A stretch of DNA of 64,000 nucleotides from Litoditis marina (Eukaryota > Nematoda > Chromadorea > Rhabditida > Rhabditidae): positions 3,290,501-3,354,500 of the forward strand of contig OZ038437.1 of assembly GCA_964036275.1 (NCBI GenBank), given 5' to 3'. A program made the translations under genes and the position numbers. Below, piece after piece: positions 46,309 through 57,813 of this stretch (its first letter is position 1; each line of letters begins with the position of its first letter). The notes beneath the pieces are model-generated. The model was not told where the DNA came from. It did not search any database and saw nothing but the letters and a program-made list of their open reading frames with translations.

Positions 46309-46689
46309 CACATTATCTCGACATTGATTATATTAACAGATAATTTAGCTTGTTTATACAAGCAACATGGTTTTGTATAATAATTTCAACCTCCTAGTTT
46401 TTCTTATAATTTATTGTGTCGATGTGTAGTGTTCGGGCCCCGGATGGCAGCCGCACTCAAATCACTGACAATCGTTTTTGAGAACAGGGCTTTTTGATGC
46501 TAACGTCCAAAACCCTAATTTTGTTGAGTATTTTCATTTCTATTATCGAAAGAGTGAAAACCAAACGTAGTTTTCGAAGATTATAATCGTAACATGAATT
46601 AAAATCTGTGAAAATCTGAAGTCGAAAACTTTTCAACATTTGGGATTAGGGCTCTTGAGTATTATAATTTTTGAAAAACTAATTTTTGT

Positions 46690-47045
46690 TCTCCAACATC
46701 GTTAGTAGATTCCCACTGACTATTTCTATTAGTTCATTCGATATTATTCATCTAAATTATTTGAGAGGCGCCTTTGTTAACGTGTTAACATGTTTCGCCT
46801 TGCATGCGAGACGCCTAATTAGCGTACGCGTATCGTGTCTATTGAGAGTCGTCGCAGTCTTAGTTTGTTCTTGTCGTCGGTTGAGCGAGCACCTGCTTGT
46901 TTTTCTTTCGTTTTAGTAAACTTCCTAGCGCACATATTATATAATAAAGTCTAACTAAAAAAGCGTTTTTGTTTATCAACATCGTTAGTATATTCCCACT
47001 GATTATTTTGATTAGTTCATTCGATGTATTTCATTTAGGAATCAT
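46690..47045. repeat. Direct repeat flanking a GC-richer segment
   Basis: CAACATCGTTAGTA.ATTCCC, ACTGA.TATTT..ATTAGTTCATTCGAT occurs at about 46696-46750 and 46978-47030. Between them is a segment (46760-46900) with TTAACGTGTTAACA and TCGTCGCAGTCTTAG. Repeats this close could be ends of a small element. Confidence 0.6.
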
Positions 47046-47159
47046 TATTTATTACAGTTTTTATGGAGTTAGCTAATTTTCCACACATTAGTCGAATACA
47101 ATGAATGATATTCACCTTATTATTCCTCGTAGAATGCGCAATGGCGTTTGTGGCTTGCT

Positions 47160-48545
47160 ATTCGCAAAAAAATTGGCTTCAAAAATCGTGAGCATTCTGA
47201 CTCTTCACTCCAAAACTACTACAGTGAGAGTAACATTTTACTAGTTGTTCAGAGAGTAAATTAGATGGAGATATCATTATTTTCTGTGAAGATTTTCTGT
47301 TGACCATAGTACTTATTTCGATTGTAATGTCGGAATGCCGCTTAAATTCCAGTAACTGGCTCGGGAGAGTCTTCGAATACTTTATTTAGTAGGGCATTCA
47401 AATTTAGTTAAGATTGAGTAGATAAGACCAGATCAAGATGAAGTTTAGATCCAGAATTTATTTGAGTAAAACATTCGCATTTCACCGAACTCATTTCATT
47501 TACTAGCTTAAAATAAGTATTCAGAGGATCTTTCCCGCCTAAAGCCCCGTCCCCTGCAACCGTTATCGCCGATGCCGCCGGCTTGGGTCAGCATGAGTCA
47601 ATGTTGGCAAGGTGGGTTATAATTGTAACTTCTGCCTTTTAAAACTTGCAAAAAAATATTACAGTAAGAGTACTACTTCACTAGTTGTTCAGAGTAAATT
47701 AGATAGAGATATCATTATTATGTGGGAAGATTTTCTGTTAACCATAGTACTTATTTCGATTGTAATGTCGGAATGCCGCTTGAACCCCAGTAACTGGCTC
47801 GGGAGAGTCTTCGAATACTTTATTTAGTAGGGCATTCAAATTTAGTTAAGCTTGAGTAGATAAGACCAGATCAAGATAAAGTTTAGATCCAGAATTTATT
47901 TAGTGAAACATTCGCATTTCACCGAATTCATTTCACTTACTAGCTTAAAAGAAGTATTCAGAGGACCTTCCCCGCCTAAGGCCCCGTCGCCTGCAACCGT
48001 GATCGCCGATGCCGCCGATGTCGCCGGCTTGGGTCAGCATGAGTCAATGTTGGCAAGGGGGGTTATAATTGTAACTTCTGCCTTTTAAAACTGGCAAAAA
48101 AATATTACAGTAAGAGTACTACTTCACTAGTTGTTCAGAGAGTAAATTAGATAGAGATATCATTATTATCTGGGAAGATTTTCTGTTGACCATAGTACTT
48201 ATTTCGATTGTAATGTCGGAATGCCGCTTGAACTCCAGTAACTGGCTCGGGAGAGTCTTCGAATACTTTATTTAGTAGGGCATTCAAATTTAGTTAAGCT
48301 TGAGTAGATAAGACCAGATCAAGATGAAGTTTAGATCCAAAATTTATTTGAGTAAAACCGAATTCTCCCTCGCATTTCACCGAATTCATTTCATTTACTA
48401 GCTCAAAAGAAGTATTCAGAGGACCTTCCCCGCCTAAAGCCCCGTCGCCTGCAACCGTGATCGCCGATGCCGCCGATGCCGCCGGCTTGGGTCAGCATGA
48501 GTCAATGTTGGCAAGGTGGGTTATAATTGCATTTCATTCGCATTT
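47160..48545. repeat. Three-copy tandem repeat, ~437-448-bp unit
   Basis: CATAGTACTTATTTCGATTG recurs at 47306, 47743 and 48191. Each unit also contains GGAATGCCGCTT, CTGGCTCGGGAGAGTCTTCG, a GC-rich CCCCGTC.CCTGCAACCG..GCCGATGCCGCCG segment and GGGTCAGCATGAGTCAATG. A frame in the middle unit (71 codons) is partly conserved but not convincingly coding. Confidence 0.9.
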
Positions 48546-49430
48546 TACCGAATTCATTTCATTAGAAAAAAAATAACAGAGTTTATCTCTTAAAACTTGC
48601 AATTTTGGACCCAATTCAAAATTATAACAATTCATTCAATAGTGATCACACTGTCATCACTAGTTTGTTTCTCCCAATCAGAACTATTCTCAACACGTCT
48701 CTATGGACAATACCGTAATAGTCGCAAAACGAACCCAATCAGTTAAAAATTTGAAAAAAAAACTAGTGATAGTCTTTCTCAGGTGTTTCACGATGCAATT
48801 GTTTCACGTTATAACAAAATAAATCCTTTTCTTCTAAAGTAGTGAACAAATAGTATGTTTTATGTTCGAATTGAATTGTAAGTTGTGGGTTCAACTGTAC
48901 AGTTTCAGAGGGCTTCATACAGCTGCAGCTACAACAGAAAGTTTCGAGCACCACTGGGAATTCCTGGAATACGCCTTTTTAGGAAAAAAGCATGGTACGA
49001 TTGATTTTGCATGTATTTTTACTGTAACCTGTAACTTTCCTGTATTTTTTTCGCCGCATAGGGCTCAAATACATACTGTGGGAAGATAGTACTGTCAGAA
49101 AATCTACCACATGAGTGGTCACGTGGTCACCCCTGATTTCAATGTAACTGCTTATATGCTGAGAAACTCGACTTGAAAACTTGAAAAATCAATTTTCGCT
49201 AAAACTCGAGTTGAGGCAGGCGGTAAAGAGAAAAAACATTGAAACACAGGTGATCCGCCCCACATTCTTATGTGTTGAGTTGCAGAACTACCGTCTATCC
49301 GTATTGAAACGAGTATATGGAGGGTAGTCGATTTCACACTGGTGTTTGTCGAAAGAGGTGTTCAGTGTGGAAAACGTGGGACTGTGTAACTGTGCCAAAA
49401 ATCACGCTGGGAAGTCTGAGCGTGAGTGAA
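48546..49430. other. Non-coding, nothing recognised
   Basis: A TTTCAG at about 48907 is followed by only a short open stretch. No gene is supported. Confidence 0.3.
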
Positions 49431-50827
<1,397 letters not shown>

Positions 50828-51246
50828 TGTTAACCTTGAGCCTTTTGGACTCAAGATCTTTCAATATAAGTTCCATGGTCCGAATTGTTACAATTAGATG
50901 TTATAGAAAGTGTATTACAGTTCAAGACAATTGTGGATTCGATTCGAATAGTTATACCTTTGGTAACTATTCCAAGTCTTGGAGTGATGAACAAACACAG
51001 AGAAGTGAATAGATTCATTTACAAAATGAGAATTAAAAGAACATGAAAATATAATATGTCGTCGTTACAGTATGCCTTCCCGCATGCTGTGGTGCCGAGT
51101 CCCGTCGTTTTGCTGGCTTCCTTATCTCCTTGGTCCGGTCATCGCTCCTCTCTCCGATACTTTCCTGTTGTCTGGTAGAATAGTATATATCTGTAATAAA
51201 CGTGAATGGTTTCACTCATGTAGATCATAGAATGATGATCATGACA
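50828..51246 (-). repeat. 3' LTR of a minus-strand LTR retroelement
   Basis: Begins TGTTAAC and ends ATGACA on the plus strand, so the tips are TGT..ACA, 419 bp long. It is collinear with 57814-58232, also 419 bp, though clearly diverged. Just inside it on the minus strand (51247-51258) lies a polypurine tract, GCGAGGGGGGA, immediately before the LTR, which sets the minus orientation. No target-site duplication is visible. Confidence 0.6.
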
Positions 51247-51415
51247 TCCCCCCTCGCCAAGAAGCTGAGTGAAACAAAGGAGTTGGTCCTTAACTCATCC
51301 TTCTGAAACAAAACAAAAGTTTGTTCAAAACATAATTTTTATTTGGCTAGAAGATGATACAAAAAAAATAACTACGTACTAAAAGGGTAACAGAGAATAA
51401 TGTGTCACATTATTA

Positions 51416-52010
51416 CTTGATGTGGGGGGAGATGGTTTGACAATAGGGTACATTGGGTCTCGCAAACCATTTTCCGAAATCAAGTGAGTCAATGAAATAG
51501 TCTCCTGGTGATGGTAGTGGTTTGTAAGAGATTAGTCCTTGGTGTAACTTGTTTTCGAACAACAGATTCAGTTCGTTGTGTTGACTGAACCCTGAGACGT
51601 AAGTGATTTTCGCACCTATGTTGAAGTTCAAAAATCGAACTAAGTCATTTGGTATGCGAGTAAATGTATTCGAGAACACACGTAGAACTTCCGTGGCAAA
51701 GCTGAGTTTTTTTTAGCATAGGAGATAACTCAAATAAATCTCCAAAGCCACCCTTATTGTATGGAATCGTGATGTGACGATGTATATTTTTCCCCGAAGG
51801 ATTTCTGGCAGTCCATAACTCAAATACAAATGTGGAGAGCACAGAAGAATAATGATATTTGGGCCATTTTCGAACAAAAGGAGAAAGTGATGATATCGTT
51901 CTCAATGAATGTCACTGTTATCTCTTCGATCTTGTGTTGTGGGATCAACTCCGGGATCTCATGGAAGTTTTTCTCAACCCTTTTTGTTTGTTTGTGATTT
52001 TCTTACCGCG
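51416..52010 (-). pseudogene. Frameshifted 3'-proximal ORF of the retroelement
   Basis: Three overlapping minus-strand frames read as one interrupted protein of roughly 190 residues. The first part is charged (HEIPELIPQHKIEEITVTF), the middle basic/aromatic, and the last ends just before the polypurine tract. Two frame changes, near 51850 and 51715 (a T7 run on the plus strand), separate them. The position corresponds to the last ORF of an LTR element. No domain was recognised. Confidence 0.4.
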
Positions 52011-52133
52011 AAGAAACATTCTTACAGATGTTAAAAAAATATTTTCTTCTGGGAATAAACAACAACCTTTTGTTTCTCTATGGTTAATGTAGGGTACAAC
52101 TATGTTGAAAATAATGAGATCTACATTCCTAAA

Positions 52134-53099
52134 CTAGAGCCTAACTCTCATATTTTGAGGGGACAAAGTGCTGTAGCATAGTTGATGGCGCTGCAGCATG
52201 CATTGTGTTGGTATGGTGCAACGGTGGTTGGGAATGTTTAGTTTCCAACATGCAACACATAGTCCTTTCAAGCCGACTAGGAGACGCATGCGTTCTCCGT
52301 ATGGCATTTGAATATGACAAATGTTCGTGTGATGGTTGCCCTGACACAAGAGGTAGGTCGAAGATGGGTTGGGTTGTGTCGGAAATTGTGAGAATGATAA
52401 TGGGGTAGGTTGAAGAGGTGAGATACAATTTCGAGGAGACGGGAAGAAAGGTTTTGGTGGGCCCTGAAAGTTTCTGGGTGCAATGGGGTTGTGAAAGTAA
52501 GAAGTTGGGCAAGAATGGGTCATGCCTAAAAGTGGTGGGATGTGTGAAGTGAAGTTTGTGTTTTTGAAGTTTGCTTTATAATGGCGGGGTGCATTTGGGC
52601 GGTGAGAGGGATGGGAGGGAGTTTTACGTGTAAAGATGAGTGTGTGACTGCATGGAGTTTGCTTGGAATGGTGGGAGTTGTTGGGTTGTTGAACAGGTTG
52701 TTTTGGTGGGTTAACGGTGAGTGAGGACGAGTGTTTGTTGAAAGATCGATTGAACGATTTTACACTCCCGGGTATGATAGGTTGACGTGCAGCAATATGG
52801 ATAATTTTTACTGGGTTGTTTACTGTTTCTACTGGTGGTGCAATTGGTTCGGACATGACAAGTTCAGGGGTATTCACAAAGGTTATCCTAGATTTCAAAG
52901 AGGCTTTCACCTTGTATTGAATAGTCTTATAATTCTTCGTAGATTTTTTTGATCTTCTAATCGTTTTTGCGATTTTTCTCGAAGAAGTCGGAGGCCCGGA
53001 TGCTTCTGAATCACTCAGCAGTTCAATGCCTTCATCCTTGCGAACTTCGCTGTCCGAATTATGTAACAGGTCTTCGAATTCCCAGTTCAATTCTTCCAT
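52134..53099 (-). CDS. 321-aa zinc-knuckle (Gag-like) ORF
   Basis: The longest non-repetitive frame of the window, ATG to TAG. The N-terminus is acidic (EELNWEFEDLL), then comes a Lys/Arg-rich stretch at about residues 40-70 and a long Pro/Asn/Ser/His-rich linker (100-240). Near residues 250-295 the pattern CQGNHHTNIC, ERMRLL, LCVACW and NHRC fits the double zinc-knuckle region of nematode BEL/Pao and related retroelement polyproteins. The first knuckle lacks its leading Cys (Tyr-Leu-Leu-Cys), and spacing in the second is expanded. There is no capsid domain. It could be a Gag C-terminal half kept intact or a domesticated derivative. It lies 3' of the RT remnant, opposite the usual order. Confidence 0.6.
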   Translation of the reverse strand: MEELNWEFEDLLHNSDSEVRKDEGIELLSDSEASGPPTSSRKIAKTIRRSKKSTKNYKTIQYKVKASLKSRITFVNTPELVMSEPIAPPVETVNNPVKIIHIAARQPIIPGSVKSFNRSFNKHSSSLTVNPPKQPVQQPNNSHHSKQTPCSHTLIFTRKTPSHPSHRPNAPRHYKANFKNTNFTSHIPPLLGMTHSCPTSYFHNPIAPRNFQGPPKPFFPSPRNCISPLQPTPLSFSQFPTQPNPSSTYLLCQGNHHTNICHIQMPYGERMRLLVGLKGLCVACWKLNIPNHRCTIPTQCMLQRHQLCYSTLSPQNMRVRL

Positions 53100-53171
53100 T
53101 CTGGAAAGATTTGTTTACTACGATGTTGCCTAACCATTTACAATTAGAGTGTGTGCTGTTTACAACCGTTC

Positions 53172-54080
53172 ATGATGACCGTACAGAAAAAATTGATTCA
53201 TTTTCTCCTGGTTGTTGTTTTCTGCGTGTCTTCAATGTCCGTACGTTGGTTATTCTAAACGTAATTGATTCAGTTTTTCAGGAATAAGGACTACAACTAT
53301 GTCGATAGTTCCATCTCATTATTGCAAGTTTTTCAATTTCTGCAATGGGGCTGGTCGTTGTACGCTTGAGATGCATCGCTATTTCTGCCTGTGTGATCAC
53401 ATTGGTATGGATGAGAACTGTGTCGAATTAATCTCGTCTACAATCGAAGCAGTCGTTTCAACTGGTATTGCTGCTTGGGTCATTCTAGGTGAGAAATTTT
53501 TATATTTTTGTTTATTTAAAACAGAACGATTGATTCCTCTCCCTATGTTTTTCCCGGTTCGTGGAAAAATCGAAATTTGTGACGTTAGATTTATTTTTGA
53601 ATTCCGCTCTTTTGGAGTTCGATGTTACTGAAAAGGTTTCATGAAACTGAAGAGGTAGAGTGTGGAATACCTATTTCAATTTAGTTGGGGATTTGAAAGG
53701 TAGAACATGGAAAATCCTGGCTCAAAATTCTCCGTCTAGAGGATGTTCTCGTTCTAGAGTGATGCTCCCTTTTTTTTCTAATTCCCGAAAAAAAACTTTC
53801 TATAGTTCTTAATATTTTTTGTCGTCTTTTCAGCTGGGTTGATTGCATTAATTCTATTAATGTTTGCCCTCTTCAGGACCGTGTTTGGCGTTCGCCGTGC
53901 TGGAAATGGACTAGCTTCTGTTGTCTCTGCGGTCTTTTCAAGCGGAAAAATGAGCCTGGGACGCGTAATCGTCCACTACCGTCTGCGCCGCCTCTTGAAG
54001 GAGCTGGTACCGCTAAGTTAGTTAAACATTCGCAAAATGTGCGTGATTCTGAACGTATCTCAGTCGATATTGATGGTTAG
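53172..54080 (+). CDS. Small EGF-like type I membrane protein gene (frames need correction)
   Basis: Antisense to the retroelement. The main exon 53282-53488 follows TTTTTCAG (ATG at 53299) and has six cysteines spaced C-x4-C-x5-C-x8-C-x-C-x8-C, the EGF pattern. The splice 53488|GTGAGA..TTTTCAG|53834 is in phase and completes a hydrophobic helix (about 24 residues, ending LIALILLMFALF). An upstream ATGATG at 53172 encodes a signal-peptide-like start (LIHFLLVVVFCVSS) closing at a GTACGT donor (53240), but its phase is off by one from the EGF exon. After the helix the in-frame tail stops at 54021. A second frame reads as a better cytosolic tail (SFCCLCGLFKRKNEPG, then LPSAPPLE) to a TAG at 54080. 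So either two 1-nt errors or indels exist, or splicing differs. Likely a cell-surface EGF-family protein; ligand or receptor role unknown. Confidence 0.5.
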
Positions 54081-54089
54081 TTCGTGATA

Positions 54090-54700
54090 CAAACTAAGTA
54101 CCGAACTATATCTTACTGTTTCTTGTTGTGAGTGATTCTCTCCAAATTTGGCAACCGTTTCTCGTGGTTTTGTGGAGATCGGTTCAGTGGGAGTTCATAA
54201 AACTAAACTAGACATCTGTGGCAGTACGGATTTTTGTTTTTGTTGATTTGTTTTCGCGTTGTTGGCGACTTATTCTCCCTTGTTTTCTCCATAGTCTTAT
54301 TATCCAAGATCGTGTTGTTTTGATCTCGGTGTTATCAAGCAACAGTTGTTTTGTTCCAGAGTGTTATGGTTATTTTTCCGGTCTCACGATATTCAATCAA
54401 AATCTTACGATTGGAATGTTGTTGGCTTACTCTTTTTCCCAACACGTTTTTTCAACCGGTACTCATACTTATTCCATTTTTCGATGTTTCCCGATTTCCC
54501 ATGGTCTCAATTTCTGCGTTACTGTATTTGCCTCCGTCTATATAGAACATTTTATTCTTTTTTTTAAATTAGTGCTATACGGATCTGGTTGATAGCCAGG
54601 GAATATTTTATATTGACATGATGGCAGGAAGTAGTTGACAGGTAAAACAAATTGTACAGACATCGGTATGTATAGTGAGCACGGGTGGAATATGTGACAA
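54090..54700 (+). other. Hydrophobic overlapping frames, uncertain
   Basis: Several plus-strand frames (54218-54592, 54346-54567) are rich in Phe/Leu/Ser/Tyr. They read alternately as membrane-protein-like in two registers, as would a frameshifted coding remnant or a T-rich 3' UTR of the EGF-like gene. No domain was recognised. Confidence 0.25.
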
Positions 54701-54720
54701 AGGTGAAATATGAACAATAT

Positions 54721-55310
54721 TTACATGTGGTATTTGTGGGACAGAAATGGTCGCTTGTGAGCGTCGCTTAGGTCGATGCGACGGCAGGTATACTCTGCCT
54801 CCTCATAAGGGTGGAAAGTATAGTTGCACCCACACTTCTCTGCGAGGCGGTCGAAGCGGTCACCCTGGTTTGGTTTCTGACCGTAGATATAGACTTTCTG
54901 TACTCCTCTTATGTTTAGTAAGAACTGCAGAAGTGATGCAGGAAGCTCACATTCTTCCATAGGACAATGAATCTGGATTTTTTTTTGCTGTGAGTCGCAC
55001 CCGGTTTAAGGTCGGGTGTAGCTCAAAGCGGTCAAATACTGATCCATTCTCGTATGGAGAGACTTGGGTTGTTTTTGAGACGGAGCAGGATATATTTTCG
55101 GCTCCATCTCTATAATATGAGTGTTGTGAGCCTATTGGCGTAACCAATTGAGTGCCGTCGTGGAAGTCGACCGACATCGTTACACAATACACAGTCATTA
55201 GGTTTCATCTCAAGTGAGATGTTGCGAAGGGTTGTGTGGCGGGTCACTCCTTCGAGTGCCGCGTAAGTTTTTCCCACAGTTGGTTGACTTGTATACGGAT
55301 TTCTGTCCAT
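54721..55310 (-). pseudogene. Frameshifted Cys-containing extracellular-like frame
   Basis: Two minus-strand frames (55198-54947 and 54960-54721) join naturally across an A9 run (T9 on the plus strand, about 54977-54985), where one register ends and the other begins. Both have Asn-x-Ser/Thr sites and scattered Cys, like an ectodomain. A third frame at 55310-55110 overlaps the start. It lies downstream of the RT remnant, where an envelope-like gene would sit, but no diagnostic fusion-protein motif was recognised. Broken as it stands. Confidence 0.35.
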
Positions 55311-55459
55311 TCTGAAGGAAGGGAAGCGGAGTTATAAGCATTAGACTTTTCGCTCCAAAGAAATGGGACGTCTTTTTTAGTGAGTTCAATCAAAGGTGCT
55401 GCTATTTGAGCGTAATGTGGTACAAATCGGCGAAAAAATGAGCTTCCAAGACCAGCTGA
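55244..55459 (-). pseudogene. Ty3/Gypsy-type RT-RNase H connection remnant
   Basis: A minus-strand frame between two stops carries the conserved block at the end of reverse transcriptase: LG..FFRRFVPHYAQIAAPL, then ELTKK and PFLW. This is the hallmark of Ty3/Gypsy and related polymerases (typically a G-L-x-x-Y/F-Y/F-R-R-F context). No catalytic YxDD or RNase H acidic residues survive in readable form nearby, and the frame ends after about 70 codons. It overlaps, in another register, the downstream end of the basic frame at 55670-55386. Confidence 0.75.
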
Positions 55460-55499
55460 GGATCAGCTGGTAGCAGGGAGGGGTTGTATGAGACGACTC

Positions 55500-55670
55500 T
55501 ACTAGAGTTACTTTGTATTCAGATTTTTTTGCTGGTCTTTTGGTTGGCTGTGTGTCCTTAGTTCTAGATACTCGTTGAGTATTGGAACTAGATACCGAAG
55601 TTGATTCGAGGTCTGGGTTTTCCCTTTTTCTCTTTTGTCTCCGGGTTTTAATCATGTGATATTCACCGTG
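55500..55670 (-). pseudogene. Basic Lys/Arg/Ser/Thr-rich segment after a splice-like acceptor
   Basis: Follows TTACTCTCAG on the minus strand. The frame then has KTRRQKRKREN and TKRPAKKSEYK, as in a nucleic-acid-binding or nuclear-localisation segment. It stays open to 55386 but leaves the RT register, so the element is broken here. Confidence 0.35.
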
Positions 55671-55854
55671 CTGAGAGTAAGAGAGAGAAAGAGTCCGTGA
55701 AAAAAAATGAGAATGGAATGTAAAAAGGCTACAAACGTGAACGTTCGTACCTTTTTGGAAACTGAGCAAGAGGTAAAAATTGAGCAAGAGGTACGGTATA
55801 CACATTTGTTTTTCAACATTTGAGCTTCTCTAGTTAAAGAGTAAATGTTATTAC

Positions 55855-56040
55855 CGGTTGGTGCGGTCCTTGTGTTGTCTCTTCCGTGGCGCGAGGCGAC
55901 GGGTTGGCTCTGGGTGCTGGGAAGCTAAAAAAGACTGTTGTTAACTAGGTATGGAAAGTGTCAAGGGGAGAACGTGGTGGTTCGACCGAGTTTTTCGCAT
56001 GTCTCACCTTTTGGTCCTTGTTGGACACTGAATGCTGGCA
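55855..56040 (-). pseudogene. Pro-rich exon-like pair of the retroelement
   Basis: On the minus strand a segment ending AAAAG|GTGAGA (56008) and an exon 55924-55855 bounded by CTTTTTTAG and a GGTAAT donor join in phase. They give a Pro/Gln-rich then Arg/Lys-rich stretch (PEPTRRLAPRKRQHK). It looks like part of a structural protein that is spliced, or has acquired splice sites. Confidence 0.3.
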
Positions 56041-56575
56041 AGCTTGGGGACAAAGATTTGACAAAGAAAAAATAAAAATATTTGCGTATTTACGGGGTAC
56101 CATGCAATGTATGAGAGTAAAATAAAATGGGATGAAGCTGGTTGTTAGGTATGTTAACGCGATGAGGAAAGAGACTATTCGAAAGTACTATACTTTTTTC
56201 AGGGTAAGCACTTATGGTGTTTTTAACAGTCCGAAGTCGTTACTAGTTGTCGAGGGAGAACTGTCAAAGTGAAGTGAATAGAAACGAGAGGGGAGGAATA
56301 GGTTGGTCACCTTTCCTTATGACATTCAGTAATGACAATTGAAATTTCAAATGGGTATTACTATTACTGATACTGCCAGCGGGGGTTTACAACCAGATGG
56401 TTGTCGTCAAGGGAGGTTTCGGTGGTGTTGTAAAACCATTATCAGCAATTATAACCGTGCGGTATTTGCTACCGTACGATTCCCTTAGATAAGGATGGGA
56501 AGCTATAGTCAAAGCTATAATTGGTGGGCAGAAACCGTGAATTGGTTCTTGGCCTCGGAAGTTACCTCAGTCTTT

Positions 56576-56815
56576 CTAGTTTGAGGGGGATTTCGAGGGA
56601 ACAACCTTAGGTAAATTTGAGAAGTTGTCGCTGTAATATTGACCGTCACTTAAAAATGGTAAAGATAAAAATTGGGTTTGATTTAGGAGAATATTGGGGG
56701 GGGGGGAGAAGGGAAACATTCCACTTGAAATATGTGCAAAGGGGTCTACAGTATCCGATTTGGGTCTTTTATTTCCTAATTTTCCGAGATCTTCCAGATT
56801 ATTCTTCCCTGACAA
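56576..56815 (-). pseudogene. Pro/Phe/Ser-rich frame, possible Gag N-terminal part
   Basis: A 79-codon frame with a charged start (KNNLEDLGKLGNKRPKSD) and FPFSPPPNILL. It sits where the first ORF of the minus-strand element is expected. No domain was recognised. Confidence 0.3.
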
Positions 56816-57813
56816 TGTGTGTGTCAGGGATTTTTAGGCCTATTGGATATTCTGTGAACGATCGTTCGGTTATTAGGTTGGGTGGAAAGGTCAGCGTGGG
56901 TGTTGCTCCCGGGTGATCCTTACCATCAGATACTGTAGGTACAATCTGAATGGCCAACATTAGAACGTTCAAAAAATTATATATTGATGGGACCCCCGAA
57001 TTATTTTGTCGGGGCTAATATATTGAGTGGGGTCCCCTTAAAGTCCTGGCCGAAATAATCAGCGTCATTTGCGCTCTTGCCTCTTATGGTGAGTCTGTAC
57101 TGTATTCTGAGATTCAATACTACGGTTGCGGAACCGCGACTCCCATGATCCGTCTAAAGGGGGGAAATTATGTCCCAAAACAACTTAATATAAGTTGATT
57201 GCTGATATTAGGGTAAATTTCTTTTAACATTAATGACGGATATATTCGAAAATAGGGGGGAGGGTGGCTATATATGTTGACGACAACGTGCGAGTGGCAG
57301 TACTGTAACGAGGGGATTACATTGGTAGATTATGGTGATGACAGAAATAGTCCCTTTGGTTGGGTGCCGGTGAAATTGACTATTAACCCTTGGCCAGCAA
57401 TATAAGAGAAAAGGTTGTTAATTGTTGGGTGTATTACAAATACTTCGGGCGTCAATTTCTGTCTTGCCCGGTTGTAATCTTATCACACAGTATACACAAA
57501 TTGTCTAGAGTTCTCTTGACAGATGCCTTAACTATTGACCCTTTGCTATTTTAAACTACGGGACTGTTTAAGTTATAAGTGCACCGGGTGTCATCGTATT
57601 GCGTATATAGCATTGGGACACAAAATAGTTTAGATGTGTAAAAATGAGAGCTTTAAGGGTGATGGAGAAGAGAAAAAAGAACATTAAGATGATTGATGAA
57701 GATTGTAAACGTATATATTAGAGAGTATGTTAGGAACTACGAGTGACAAAAAAACTAAAAGGTGTAGCGGATACCGGATTCCTGAAAGTACGAAAGTTTG
57801 AGCCGGGCCTCAA
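56816..57813 (-). other. 5' internal region of the retroelement, no gene read
   Basis: Contains the expected primer-binding region directly inside the 5' LTR (57813 leftwards: TTGAGGCCCGGCTC on the minus strand), though it does not begin with the usual TGG. The rest has no readable ORF. Confidence 0.35.

Larger units (their letters stand above)
43320..46690 (-). repeat. tRNA-Glu tandem array, left (744-bp dimer units)
   Basis: Eight tRNA copies start at spacings alternating about 450 and 295 bp. Three consecutive 744-745-bp dimers (43.56-45.79 kb) are essentially identical, so amplification or homogenisation is recent. Each long spacer holds two related ~150-bp subrepeats (AAACAGGGCTTTTTGATGCT.. 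/ CCGAGCTTTCCAATGCTGAC..); each short spacer holds one. The edges (43320-43556 and 46309-46690) are diverged, with AT-rich DNA inserted near 46325-46410. Confidence 0.95.

Noticed and set aside
52205..53287. Plus-strand frames opposite the zinc-knuckle ORF
   Set aside because: Antisense shadows of the 321-aa frame; only the separate signal-peptide-like start at 53172 was kept.
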